Positions 8,742 through 17,313 are shown, numbered from the stretch's first letter. The stretch is 64,000 bases of DNA from Rhodohalobacter barkolensis (GCF_002834295.1 NZ_PISP01000002.1:248001-312000), one strand, 5' to 3'. Numbers and translations are program-made. The notes: generated by a model from the letters alone, not told the origin.

Positions 8742-9344
8742 AATGTTCACGTGTGCATAGGCAGCCGCCAATCCTCCAACAAGCGGCGAAAGAATATAGA
8801 TGGGTAGATGGTAATAGGAATAACCATTATTAAGCGTATCGGCAGATGTAAAGCCAATATTTAGCGCAGGATTTAATCCAATTCCGGAGTACGGTTCAGC
8901 AAACAGATAGCAGGCGCCTAGCATCCCGCCGGCCATTAGTCCATAGAGTGGATTTCTTCGTCGCCTGTCCGGATAGACGAAGCTTAAGAATGTGAGAATA
9001 AAGAGAAAAGAGAAAACGAACTCTACAGCAATAAAACCGGCAATGGATGTACTTGGGTTTGGTTGAGTGACAAAAGTTGAGCCGGAGAGCCACCAAACAA
9101 ATCCGGAGGCCATTAATGCACCTAATACCTGAGAGGTAAACGTTCCGGTTAAACCGGAGGCAGGAATCTCGTCAGCAGCCCAAGCTGCAAGTGTTACGGC
9201 GGGGTTAAAGTGACCCCCTGACAAATCAGCGCCAATGTAAATAAGTGCCGCCAGTAACAATCCAATTGCAATTGGATCACCTGAAATTCCTAAAGCCGTT
9301 ACTAATAAAAAGGTGCCAAAAAACTCGATATAATATTTGAGCAT
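8727..9344 (-). CDS. Aquaporin / MIP family channel with altered second NPA motif
   Basis: A 205-residue membrane protein with the two half-helix motifs of the aquaporin family: GGHFNPAVTLAAW (first NPA) and GIGLNPALNIGF (second NPA). Six hydrophobic helices fit the family, although the protein is short for it. The residue after the second NPA is normally Arg, part of the aromatic/arginine selectivity filter. Here the codons read Asn-Pro-Ala-Leu, so that Arg is missing. This suggests altered selectivity, perhaps for gases or small neutral solutes rather than strict water transport; that is inference. The gene overlaps the kinase 3' end by 15 bp, tail to tail. Confidence 0.85.
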   Translation of the reverse strand: MLKYYIEFFGTFLLVTALGISGDPIAIGLLLAALIYIGADLSGGHFNPAVTLAAWAADEIPASGLTGTFTSQVLGALMASGFVWWLSGSTFVTQPNPSTSIAGFIAVEFVFSFLFILTFLSFVYPDRRRRNPLYGLMAGGMLGACYLFAEPYSGIGLNPALNIGFTSADTLNNGYSYYHLPIYILSPLVGGLAAAYAHVNISSRR

Positions 9345-9653
9345 GTAGAGGGGTTAATTAAGTCTACGCTCGAATCTACTTTATAGATGGCCAATATTGC
9401 AAATAAAAACTGTGTTTATTTCGAAAACAGTGTGAATCTGCGTTTTAATGACTAGCCCGGGATGTTGAATAATTGATATAGTAATTGATAAAACAGCTAT
9501 TATTAGGTCTGGATCAGAAATTGAACAGAGAAAATGTTTTTACATAGTGCTGAAATATTGTAATTCGGCCAAAAGAGTATTCAGAAAGAGCTCTTCACGA
9601 ACGCTTCACAAAAAAACAGTTAGTTTGGTAACTGTAAACCCCCAAAAGTGATA
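9345..9653. promoter_or_regulatory. Intergenic region before the haem operon with a small hairpin
   Basis: These 309 bases separate the divergent aquaporin and hemH genes and should hold both promoters. I see no ORF or RNA gene. A 7-bp inverted repeat (acagtta 9616-9622, taactgt 9629-9635) lies 18 bp upstream of the hemH ATG and overlaps the agtttggtaact motif (9622-9633) shared with the response regulator leader. It could be an operator or a leader hairpin. Confidence 0.4.
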
Positions 9654-10790
9654 ATGACAGATAAAATGCGTATTGGTGTAGTGTTGATGAACCTGGGTGG
9701 GCCAACCCATGAAAATAATGTGAGAACATTTCTCAGAAATCTGTTCAAAGACGAGGATATTATAAAATTGGGTGGTGGTACAGCCCAAAACCTGTTTGCA
9801 AATGTAATTTCTAAATTTCGAGCGCCATCTGTAGCGGAGGATTATAAAGAGATTAACGGTTGCCCAAACGGATGCACCGGAAATAAGCACTGTTTTAACC
9901 GGCAGAACAAAGAGGTCTCCACATGCTGTTCTCCGATTAATGGCCTGACTGAAGCTCAAAGACGAGGGTTGGAGAAATACTTTAAGAAAATTTTACCGGA
10001 GCATGAGGTTAAAGTCTACACCTGCATGAGATACTGGCTGCCGTTTGCAGATCAGATCATGGATGACATGGTAGAAGATGGGATAACGCATACGGTTTTG
10101 ATGCCACTTTATCCGCAGTTTTCATGGACAACCACAGGGAGTAGTTTCCGTGATTGGGAAAACACTCTCAAGGAAAAATTTCCGAATGGCGAAAAACCAT
10201 GGAAAGAGTTTCATGTAAAGAATTATTACAAGAATGAAGCGTACCTTGGTGCCATCAATGACCGAATTGATGAGGCGCTGGGTGAGATGGACGAAGAGAC
10301 CAGACGTAAAACTCATCTCATATTTAGCGCACATGGAACACCGTTGCTGGAAGTGAGAAGTGGTGACCCCTATACGGTAGAAATTAAAGAGACGATGGAA
10401 GCCGTGATGGAGCGAAGAGAAGAGAAAAATTCGTACTGGCTCGGTTTTCAATCAAAAGTTGGGCCTCAAAAGTGGACTCAGCCAAATACGGAGGAGTTGG
10501 TTAAACGACATCTGGAATATGGCATCAAGAATTTTCTGATGGTGCCCATTGCATTTGTGACAGATCATATCGAAACTCTGTACGAACTTGGTGTGGAGTT
10601 GGTTGAGGATCTCGAAGAAGAAGGATTTGAATTTGAAAGCCTGAAGGTGATGAAGGGTCTGAACGATCATCCGGGTTTTATTCAGGCATTGGCAGAAGAG
10701 ACTCTGAACTCATTAAAGCATGAGATCTCTCCGGATGCCGTTCAATGGGATCATGTAGAAATAACAAGAAAGAAAGAAGTAACAACGTAA
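9654..10790 (+). CDS. hemH: Ferrochelatase with cysteine-rich insertion
   Basis: Ferrochelatase inserts Fe(II) into a porphyrin at the end of haem synthesis. The 378-residue protein has the family start VVLMNLGGP, the metal-binding active-site motif LIFSAHGTP with His227, and the conserved PQKWTQPN and FVTDHIETLYEL. Unusually, the substrate loop, which normally reads GGSPL, is split by about 20 residues containing five cysteines (Cys70, 74, 80, 91 and 92, within residues 68-93). These could ligate an iron-sulphur cluster or zinc; known Fe-S ferrochelatases usually carry their ligands elsewhere. I start at ATG 9654; a GTG two codons upstream is weaker. It is the first gene of the haem operon, 3 bp before hemA. 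Confidence 0.93.
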   Translation: MTDKMRIGVVLMNLGGPTHENNVRTFLRNLFKDEDIIKLGGGTAQNLFANVISKFRAPSVAEDYKEINGCPNGCTGNKHCFNRQNKEVSTCCSPINGLTEAQRRGLEKYFKKILPEHEVKVYTCMRYWLPFADQIMDDMVEDGITHTVLMPLYPQFSWTTTGSSFRDWENTLKEKFPNGEKPWKEFHVKNYYKNEAYLGAINDRIDEALGEMDEETRRKTHLIFSAHGTPLLEVRSGDPYTVEIKETMEAVMERREEKNSYWLGFQSKVGPQKWTQPNTEELVKRHLEYGIKNFLMVPIAFVTDHIETLYELGVELVEDLEEEGFEFESLKVMKGLNDHPGFIQALAEETLNSLKHEISPDAVQWDHVEITRKKEVTT

Positions 10791-10793
10791 AGA

Positions 10794-12056
10794 ATGGTTC
10801 ATCCAACTGTTCAGGATTTTGTAGTTATCGGGATAAATCACTGGGATGCCCCGGTAGAGATTCGTGAAAAGTTCAGCCTTAGTGATGAGGGAAAAGAACT
10901 TTTAATGGAAGGGGCACGCCGTGAAGGGATTACCAGTCTTTTTTTGGTGTCAACGTGTAATCGAACGGAGATTTTTGCTCAAAATGTCTCAACCCGTGAA
11001 TTGATTCGACTGCTTACCAATTACTCTTATGGTACACTCGATGAGTTTCATCGGTATGGATTTGAACATGAGGGAGAACGAGCCGTACAGCACCTTTTTA
11101 AAGTAGCTACAGGCCTTGATTCGCAGATCCTTGGGGATCTCCAAATTGTTAAGCAGGTTAAAGAGGGCTACGAGCAGGCTGCCCGACAGGAGATGGTATC
11201 CGGTGAATTCCATCGATTAATGCAGCACGTTTTCAGAGCTCACAAGCGCTCTCGAAGTGAAACAACGCTTGGACGGGGTGCAGCAACGGTAGCTTACGCC
11301 GCAGTTCAATTTGCCTTGCGAACCTTTGAGAATCTTACCAATAAGAACATCCTTCTTGTTGGTACCGGCAAAATTGGTAAAGTTACTTGCAAGAATCTTG
11401 TAAATCTGGGTGCAAGCAAATTGACGCTGATCAACAGAACTCGGGATCGGGCTGAATTTGTTGCGGATAAGTTTAACCTGGAAGTTGCGGATATGAATCA
11501 GCTTCCTGAGCAGATAGCGGATGCAGACCTGGTTATTGTTGCAACCGGTGCAGATACAGCTATTATTCGTCCGGAGCACATGCAGCCATCGATGGAGAAT
11601 CCGAAATTTAAAGTGATGCTTGATCTTTCCGTACCGCGAAATATCGATCCGAATGTTGCTACTCTTGACTTTGTGGATGTGGCAAATATGGACATGTTGG
11701 GTGATGTTACTGATGAGGCATATAAAAAACGGGAACAGCAGGTTCCTGCCGTTAAGAATATTATCAACGAAGAGCTCTCAGATTATAAGCTTTGGCTGAA
11801 TGAACAGCGTGTGGTTCCAACGATTAAAGCGCTTACCCGCAAGTTTGACTCTATCCGAGAAGATGAGCTGAACTTCTTTAAAAATAAAATTTCGACGGGA
11901 GATTTTGACAAAATTGAAAATATGACCCGGCGTATTGTGAACAAAATCGCAGCTTACAGTATTGAACATCTGCGTGATCATCACGAATCTGAAGAAGTTG
12001 CAGATATGGTAGCCGAAATGTTTAAGCTCGAAGCCAAAAATGGCAATCATGAGTAG
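10794..12056 (+). CDS. hemA: Glutamyl-tRNA reductase
   Basis: A 420-residue NADPH-dependent enzyme that reduces Glu-tRNA(Glu) to glutamate-1-semialdehyde, the first committed step of the C5 haem pathway. The thioester-forming Cys55 lies in LVSTCNRTEI. GLDSQILGD and the nucleotide-binding ILLVGTGKIGKV segment follow, and a C-terminal helical dimerisation domain ends the protein. It starts 3 bp after hemH and overlaps hemC, consistent with cotranscription. The partner GSA aminomutase (hemL) and hemB are not in this window. Confidence 0.96.
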   Translation: MVHPTVQDFVVIGINHWDAPVEIREKFSLSDEGKELLMEGARREGITSLFLVSTCNRTEIFAQNVSTRELIRLLTNYSYGTLDEFHRYGFEHEGERAVQHLFKVATGLDSQILGDLQIVKQVKEGYEQAARQEMVSGEFHRLMQHVFRAHKRSRSETTLGRGAATVAYAAVQFALRTFENLTNKNILLVGTGKIGKVTCKNLVNLGASKLTLINRTRDRAEFVADKFNLEVADMNQLPEQIADADLVIVATGADTAIIRPEHMQPSMENPKFKVMLDLSVPRNIDPNVATLDFVDVANMDMLGDVTDEAYKKREQQVPAVKNIINEELSDYKLWLNEQRVVPTIKALTRKFDSIREDELNFFKNKISTGDFDKIENMTRRIVNKIAAYSIEHLRDHHESEEVADMVAEMFKLEAKNGNHE

Positions 12057-12963
12057 TAAGATTCGAATTGGCACCAGAGACAGCGAATTGGCAACCTGGC
12101 AGGCAAAACAGGTTCAGTCAAAGTTAAAAGAGTTTGGATTCGAAGCTGAACTGTTTTTTGTGAAGTCGGAGGGAGATCTGGATCTAACAACTCCTCTGAC
12201 GGAAATGGGTGGAAAAGGAGTTTTTACCAAGGCATTGGATGATGCGCTTCTAGAAAACAGGATAGATATTGCGGTTCATTCATTTAAAGATCTGCCTACC
12301 GAAAACCCGCTGCCGCTTACTGTTAGTGCTGTAATGGAAAGAGAAGATCCGCGCGATGCTTTGGTTGCACCAAAAGGTGTTGACTTTCTGGAGGATGAAT
12401 CATCAAAAGCTATCATTGCTACAAGCAGTAACCGCAGAAAAGCACAGTGGCTGCATCGCTACCCTAATCACGAGATTACGAATATTCGCGGCAACGTAAA
12501 TACCCGTTTGCGGAAAGTGAATGAGAATGGATGGAATGGTGCTATTTTTGCAGCCGCAGGTTTGAAGCGGATTGGACTGGACAATAATATTTCTGTTTAT
12601 CTCGACTGGATGGTTCCGGCACCGGCGCAAGGCGCTATGGCTGTCATGATTCGGGAAGAGGACCAAAAGATGCTGGAAATTACTTCTCAACTAAATCATA
12701 AAGAGACAGCAATCTGTACAGGTATTGAGCGAGAGCTACTGAACGAGATGGAGGCAGGCTGCAGTGCCCCGGTAGGTGCTTTTGCGGAAATCGTTGATGG
12801 AGACGTTCATCTTTCGGCAATTGCACTAAAAATTGACGGGTCTCTACAGTATGATATTGAAGTGTCGGCCCCGGTGCATACTGCAAAAGGGCTGGGAAGA
12901 GAGGCGGGAAGAAAACTGCTCGATATGGGTGCCTCAGAAATTGTCGCCGATCTACGTTCTTAA
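12049..12963 (+). CDS. hemC: Hydroxymethylbilane synthase (porphobilinogen deaminase)
   Basis: A 304-residue enzyme that polymerises four porphobilinogens. It has RIGTRDSELATWQA at the start, VHSFKDLPT with the catalytic Asp, SSNRRKAQ, and MEAGCSAPVGA with Cys238 carrying the dipyrromethane cofactor. I prefer ATG 12049, overlapping the hemA stop by 8 bp; an in-frame ATG at 12040 would add three residues. Length fits the family (about 305-315). Confidence 0.96.
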   Translation: MSSKIRIGTRDSELATWQAKQVQSKLKEFGFEAELFFVKSEGDLDLTTPLTEMGGKGVFTKALDDALLENRIDIAVHSFKDLPTENPLPLTVSAVMEREDPRDALVAPKGVDFLEDESSKAIIATSSNRRKAQWLHRYPNHEITNIRGNVNTRLRKVNENGWNGAIFAAAGLKRIGLDNNISVYLDWMVPAPAQGAMAVMIREEDQKMLEITSQLNHKETAICTGIERELLNEMEAGCSAPVGAFAEIVDGDVHLSAIALKIDGSLQYDIEVSAPVHTAKGLGREAGRKLLDMGASEIVADLRS

Positions 12964-12991
12964 TTGCAATCAACCTGAATCGGCAAATCCT

Positions 12992-13729
12992 ATGAAAAAA
13001 CGTCATAAGATTTTAGTCACGCGGGAGCTGACGGATCAACAGTTACAGCTGGCTGATGATTTGGGATTAGACGTAACGGTTGAACCTGCCATTCGTTTTG
13101 AATTCAGGAGTAATTGGAGTTCAGTTGTAAACTCCATCGAAAATGCGGAAACTCGAATTTTTGCATTTACCAGCCAGAACGGTGTCAAAGCTTTTCAAAA
13201 ACTGATAGACCATGGCTATAAGTTGCCGGATGGTGTGGTGTTTTATGCCGTAGGTGATAAAACAGCCTCTGCACTTGAGGAGTTGGGTTATTTAGCTTTG
13301 GTTCCTGAATTGAGCTATGGTGATCAGCTTGGTGAGAAGATCGTTTCAGATTTGAAACAGACGGGTGTAGAAGATGCAACGGTGTTTCATTTTTGTGGAA
13401 ATCGTCGCCGGGAAGAGATGAGGCAAGTTTTAGAGGATACAGCTATCAACGTCAAAGACCTGGTAGTTTACGAAACCATTTTAAATCAGCTGAATGTGGA
13501 TAGTATTGATGCAGATGGAATTTTGTTCTACAGTCCTAGTGCGGTGGAAGCCTTTCGAAAGAGCGGCGGATTCAGACGTGAAAAACTACCTGAACTGTTT
13601 GCTATCGGCCACACTACGGCCCGGGAATTGAGCATCGAATCTGGACGTAATGTCCATATATCACCAAAAACAAATACCGAAGATTTTTTAAGATTCACGG
13701 CACAGGTTTTGCGCGAAAGCAGAGATTGA
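12992..13729 (+). CDS. hemD: Uroporphyrinogen-III synthase
   Basis: A 245-residue protein that closes hydroxymethylbilane with ring-D inversion. HemD is poorly conserved. The call rests on its two-lobed pattern: KILVTREL at the start, FAFTSQNGVKAF, an ILFYSPSAVEAF segment near the end, and AIGHTTARELS. Its position between hemC and hemE supports it. I place the start at ATG 12992, 28 bp after hemC; the longer open frame that begins inside hemC is not coding. Confidence 0.88.
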   Translation: MKKRHKILVTRELTDQQLQLADDLGLDVTVEPAIRFEFRSNWSSVVNSIENAETRIFAFTSQNGVKAFQKLIDHGYKLPDGVVFYAVGDKTASALEELGYLALVPELSYGDQLGEKIVSDLKQTGVEDATVFHFCGNRRREEMRQVLEDTAINVKDLVVYETILNQLNVDSIDADGILFYSPSAVEAFRKSGGFRREKLPELFAIGHTTARELSIESGRNVHISPKTNTEDFLRFTAQVLRESRD

Positions 13730-13759
13730 ATAACAGTAATCCAATAACCAAGAATAACC

Positions 13760-14803
13760 ATGTCTCACAATTTTCCGGAACTTAAAAACGACCTGTTTCT
13801 CAGAGCTCTTAATGGTGAAGAGGTTGAACGTCCGCCGGTATGGATGATGCGGCAAGCCGGCCGGTATCTGCCACAGTATATGGTTTTGAGAAAAAAGTAT
13901 ACGTTTTTTGAACGGGTGGAGACTCCTGAACTTGCTTGTGAAATTACCATTCAACCCATTGATGAATTGGAGCCGGATGCAGCCATCATATTCTCCGATA
14001 TTCTGACCGTTCCTCAAGCACTGAACATTGACGTGCAGATGGTTCCCGGGAAAGGTCCTGTGATGGGGAATCCCATTCGAACCGTAGATGACGCATTTGC
14101 AATCCTGGCCGAAGATGTACCTGAGAAGTTAAGTCACGTGATGGATGCTATAACTCTTACCCGAAAAGAGTTGAACGGCAGGGTGCCGCTAATCGGATTT
14201 GCCGGCGCTCCATGGACACTTTTTTGTTATATGGTTCAGGGTGAAGGGTCCAAGAATTTTGATAAGGCGAAGTCGTTTCTCTATCAGCATCCTGATGCAT
14301 CAAGACATGTAATGAAAGAGCTGACGAAAGCCACGATCGATTATTTGAAAGCCCAGGTGAAAGCCGGTGCTCAGGCCGTTCAGGTTTTTGATTCATGGTC
14401 GGGTTTACTCAGTCCGGACGATTTTAATGAGTGGGCGTTACCCTATTTGATGGAGATCACTCAGTCGATTAAAGAGGTTCCGGTGATACTGTTCGCAAAG
14501 GGATCCTGGTACGCATTGGAACGGTTAAGTTTTAAAAGTGGTGCTTCTGCACTCGGGATCGACTGGACAATTTCACCTGAATTTGCCCGTGAAAAAACCC
14601 GAAATGAAATCACGCTTCAGGGTAACTACGACCCGACTCACCTGCTGGCACCTATTCCGGAAATCAGGAAACAGACAAAGCGCATGATTGATCGATTTGG
14701 CGTTCAGCGATATATTGCAAACCTGGGGCACGGAATTCTCCCTCACGTTCCGGTTGATCACGCACGTGCATTTGTTGATACCGTTAAAGAGTATGAACGG
14801 TGA
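13760..14803 (+). CDS. hemE: Uroporphyrinogen decarboxylase
   Basis: A 347-residue enzyme that decarboxylates the four acetate side chains of uroporphyrinogen III to give coproporphyrinogen III. It contains the signature RPPVWMMRQAGRYLPQY, the IIFSDIL motif with the catalytic Asp, FAGAPWTL, FDSWSGLLSP and the C-terminal NLGHGILPHVP. It follows hemD by 30 bp. A palindromic repeat 6 bp after its stop could act as a terminator or attenuator before hemF. Confidence 0.97.
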   Translation: MSHNFPELKNDLFLRALNGEEVERPPVWMMRQAGRYLPQYMVLRKKYTFFERVETPELACEITIQPIDELEPDAAIIFSDILTVPQALNIDVQMVPGKGPVMGNPIRTVDDAFAILAEDVPEKLSHVMDAITLTRKELNGRVPLIGFAGAPWTLFCYMVQGEGSKNFDKAKSFLYQHPDASRHVMKELTKATIDYLKAQVKAGAQAVQVFDSWSGLLSPDDFNEWALPYLMEITQSIKEVPVILFAKGSWYALERLSFKSGASALGIDWTISPEFAREKTRNEITLQGNYDPTHLLAPIPEIRKQTKRMIDRFGVQRYIANLGHGILPHVPVDHARAFVDTVKEYER

Positions 14804-14809
14804 TTAAAA

Positions 14810-14844
14810 AAATCCCCTCTCGAGAGGGGATTTAGGGGTGTGTA
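14810..14844. repeat. 24-bp perfect palindrome plus conserved tail (copy 1)
   Basis: Positions 14810-14833 form a perfect 24-bp palindrome centred on ctcgag with tcccc/gggga arms, followed by taggggtgtgta. The stretch 14817-14844 matches 15905-15932 at 27 of 28 bases, in the same orientation, on the other side of hemF. As RNA it would fold strongly just after the hemE stop. Confidence 0.8.
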
Positions 14845-14977
14845 AGGCAGGAGTTGGATAAGATGAGAAATTTGAAAAATACACATCTATCGTTTATGAG
14901 ATTAAGTTTTGCTGTTTTCATTTCACTTTTCTCCTCCAAGGAAGGAGCTTCCAAATCCCAAAATTAAATAAAATCCC

Positions 14978-15895
14978 ATGTCAACCATCAGAGATTCGTT
15001 TACTTCCTACATTGAAAATCTCCAGGACGAAATCTGTTCCGCTTTTGAAGAAGTTGATAGCACAGCAAAATTCCGTGAGGACAACTGGAGTCGAAAAGGA
15101 GGGGGTGGCGGAAGAACACGTGTGATTGAAAAGGGAGATGTATTTGAAAAGGGAGGAGTAAATATTTCTACGGTGCACGGAGAACTGCCCGACCCGATAA
15201 AAGAACACTTTAAGGTTGAGAACGGATGGTTTTGGGCGGGCGGAATTTCCTTGGTTATTCATCCCAAAAACCCGATGGTGCCAACCGTACATGCTAACTT
15301 CAGATATTTCGAGCTCTATGATGATGAAGAGATGAAAAATGCTGTGGATGGCTGGTTTGGCGGTGGCGCAGATTTAACACCCTACTATCTGTTTGAAGAG
15401 GATGCAGTTCATTTTCATACCGAACTGAAAAAGGCTTGTGACAGGCATGGAGAGGATCTCTACCCAAAATTTAAAAAGCAGTGTGATGAGTATTTTTATA
15501 ATTCGCATCGGGGTGAAGCCCGGGGAATTGGCGGGCTGTTTTTCGACTACCTGAGGGAAGATGATGAGCGTTCATTGAAAGATTGGCACGCATTTACAGA
15601 AGGTGTCGGTTCGGCGTTTTTAGATGCCTATCTGCCGATATTAAAAGACAGAATTCAGGAACCCTATAATCGTGCCCAGCGATATTGGCAGGAAGTTCGA
15701 AGGGGCAGGTATGTTGAGTTCAATTTAATTCATGACCGGGGAACTCTTTTCGGTTTAAAAACCGATGGAAGAATTGAATCGATATTGATGAGCTTACCCC
15801 CGCAGGTTCGATGGGATTACGATTTTACTCCAAAACAGGGATCTAAAGAGGCTGAATTGCTGCATGTTTTGGAGAACCCAAAAGATTGGGTATAA
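14978..15895 (+). CDS. hemF: Oxygen-dependent coproporphyrinogen III oxidase
   Basis: A 305-residue enzyme that uses O2 to convert coproporphyrinogen III to protoporphyrinogen IX, implying aerobic growth. Signature segments are NWSRKGGGGGRTRVI, HANFRYFE, WFGGGADLTPYY, EARGIGGLFFDY and GRYVEFNLIHDRGT. The gene is 174 bp after hemE, a wider gap than within hemH-hemE. It is bracketed by direct copies of a palindromic repeat, so it may be transcribed separately or have joined the operon later. No protoporphyrinogen oxidase gene is in the window. Confidence 0.96.
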   Translation: MSTIRDSFTSYIENLQDEICSAFEEVDSTAKFREDNWSRKGGGGGRTRVIEKGDVFEKGGVNISTVHGELPDPIKEHFKVENGWFWAGGISLVIHPKNPMVPTVHANFRYFELYDDEEMKNAVDGWFGGGADLTPYYLFEEDAVHFHTELKKACDRHGEDLYPKFKKQCDEYFYNSHRGEARGIGGLFFDYLREDDERSLKDWHAFTEGVGSAFLDAYLPILKDRIQEPYNRAQRYWQEVRRGRYVEFNLIHDRGTLFGLKTDGRIESILMSLPPQVRWDYDFTPKQGSKEAELLHVLENPKDWV

Positions 15896-15904
15896 AAAAG
15901 TCCG

Positions 15905-15932
15905 CTCTTGAGAGGGGATTTAGGGGTGTGTA
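15905..15932. repeat. Palindrome-tail repeat (copy 2), direct orientation
   Basis: 27 of 28 bases match 14817-14844. The left half of the palindrome is decayed here (tccgctctt instead of tcccctctc), so the hairpin is weaker. It lies 10 bp after the hemF stop. The rest of the gap to 16118 holds only the NTF2-like gene's terminator. Confidence 0.75.
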
Positions 15933-16071
15933 TAATAAGCTTAGAAACTTTATGATTGGATCGATGCTTCGTAATCTCCCTTCAGTTAAACGCTAAACAC
16001 CTTCAATAATTCTCCCCACAAGGGTTATACTCTTAGCCTGGTTCTATTGATCATTTAGATAGGATAAAATA

Positions 16072-16097
16072 AAAGCCCTCCATTTCTGAAGGGCTTT
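16072..16097 (-). terminator. Terminator of the NTF2-like gene
   Basis: The stem aaagccct (16072-16079) / agggcttt (16090-16097) has a 10-nt loop. On the minus strand it is followed by TTTTATTTTAT. It lies 22 bp downstream of the 16119-16481 gene. Confidence 0.75.
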
Positions 16098-16118
16098 GGA
16101 GTGAAAACTCAGCAGTGA

Positions 16119-16481
16119 TTAATTCTGCTGTGTTCCATAGAATCGTTCGCGAACAATCTTGCCGTTTTCCCAATCCTGAGTGGCAACCTGTTCAATTTTC
16201 ATTCGTCCACCTTCTTTAAAAGTTACATCCATCCAGCTTTCAACTGCGGTGGCTTCCTCTTCTTCATTTGCTGTAATGTTTACTACACCGGCACCGTGGA
16301 ACTCTTCAACACTGTCGAAAAATTCATTTTCACGATCTCGGTTGGCGTCTTTCCCTTCAACCTCGGTTCCGTCTTCGAGGATCATGGTTACGTTATCCGC
16401 ATAATATTGTTCGAATGCGTCTAAAGCTGTTCCGTTTTGGACGTGTTGATACACATCTTCAATTTTCTCTTTAACACTCAT
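16119..16481 (-). CDS. NTF2-like (SnoaL-type) small protein
   Basis: A 120-residue protein with the alpha-beta cone pattern of the NTF2/SnoaL-like superfamily: an N-terminal helix (VYQHVQNGTALDAFEQYYAD), a strand with VTMILEDGTEVEGKD, and C-terminal strands with WENGKIVRERFYG. These domains serve as small-molecule-binding or isomerase folds, and the substrate is not predictable. It has no signal peptide, so it is cytoplasmic. It has its own terminator and stands about 100 bp from the crotonase gene upstream on the same strand. Confidence 0.75.
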   Translation of the reverse strand: MSVKEKIEDVYQHVQNGTALDAFEQYYADNVTMILEDGTEVEGKDANRDRENEFFDSVEEFHGAGVVNITANEEEEATAVESWMDVTFKEGGRMKIEQVATQDWENGKIVRERFYGTQQN

Positions 16482-16579
16482 AATTTTATAGTTTAGTTTA
16501 ATATGAAATTGTTTACACCTAAACCAACTATGATGAGCGTTTCTCCGTTCAGCCTGTTCGTTAAAAGATTTAAAAAAAA

Positions 16580-17311
16580 TTAACGGTTTCGGTTCAGGAA
16601 GCTAGATACTCTTGAAGCGTGTTCTTCGCTCTCCCAAAACCGGGTAAAGGGTTCCAGCTCATCTGTAATTTTACGCTTCCCTCTCTTTTTCATGTATTCG
16701 ATATAGGTTCTGTCATTGAGGGTGAGTCTTTGAATCAGTTTTTCCAATTCAAGTTCATACTCACTGTCAGCAAACAGATCCTGAATTAACCCGGCCTGAA
16801 GAGCTGTTTTTGAATTCACTACTTTATGAGATGCTAACCAGTAATCTGCAAGGTTTTCACCAATAACTTCACTCAAACGGGTCAATCCTCCCCAGCCGGG
16901 AGGGAGATAGAATTTACCCTGGGTAAAACCGAATTTAGCCGATGCCTTGGCTACTCTGAAATCGCAACTGAGAATTGTTTCCCAGCCTCCGCCATACGTA
17001 TGACCATTAACTGCAGCAAGAGTCCAGCATTTCAGATTTTCGATGCGTTCCAAAATATTGAGCATACGAATTGACATATCTCGTGCACCTTCGGCATCCG
17101 TAATGCTGTGAAACTCCTTTAGATCTCCGCCTGAAATAAAGCGATCATCACTCCCGGTTAAGACAAATAATCGAACGTTGGGATCTTGCTCCAGGTCTGT
17201 GAGAATTACTTCAAGCCTTTCCATAACATCAAAATTGATTGCGTTCATGGCGTCCGGCCGATCGATGGTTGCCTTGGCGACATATGAATCTTTTTTAAAG
17301 GAGACAGGCAT
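16580..17311 (-). CDS. Enoyl-CoA hydratase/isomerase-family protein, atypical active site
   Basis: A 243-residue crotonase-fold protein. The oxyanion-hole segments are present: RFISGGDLKEF and VNGHTYGGGWETILSCDFR. The first catalytic Glu position of crotonase is kept (GGGWE, Glu111). The second, usually in QPE before the PGxGG turn, reads FGFTQGKFYLPPGWGG with Gln131. Loss of that Glu argues against simple hydration, and the GWGG turn recalls ECHDC1-type decarboxylases of methyl/ethylmalonyl-CoA. The reaction is therefore open. It ends 99 bp before the NTF2-like gene and starts 2 bp after cutA, so the two form an operon. Confidence 0.83.
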   Translation of the reverse strand: MPVSFKKDSYVAKATIDRPDAMNAINFDVMERLEVILTDLEQDPNVRLFVLTGSDDRFISGGDLKEFHSITDAEGARDMSIRMLNILERIENLKCWTLAAVNGHTYGGGWETILSCDFRVAKASAKFGFTQGKFYLPPGWGGLTRLSEVIGENLADYWLASHKVVNSKTALQAGLIQDLFADSEYELELEKLIQRLTLNDRTYIEYMKKRGKRKITDELEPFTRFWESEEHASRVSSFLNRNR

Positions 17312-17313
17312 AC

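Noticed and set aside
9345-9653. Hidden small gene or RNA in the 309-bp gap before hemH
   Set aside because: No open frame with coding character and no strong long-range pairing beyond a 7-bp hairpin.
12833-12991. Longer N-terminus for HemD
   Set aside because: The extra codons overlap hemC in another frame; the HemD-type sequence begins at ATG 12992.
14863-14967. A 34-codon open frame between hemE and hemF
   Set aside because: Short, without a ribosome-binding site or recognisable peptide, and lying in a repeat-bearing spacer.
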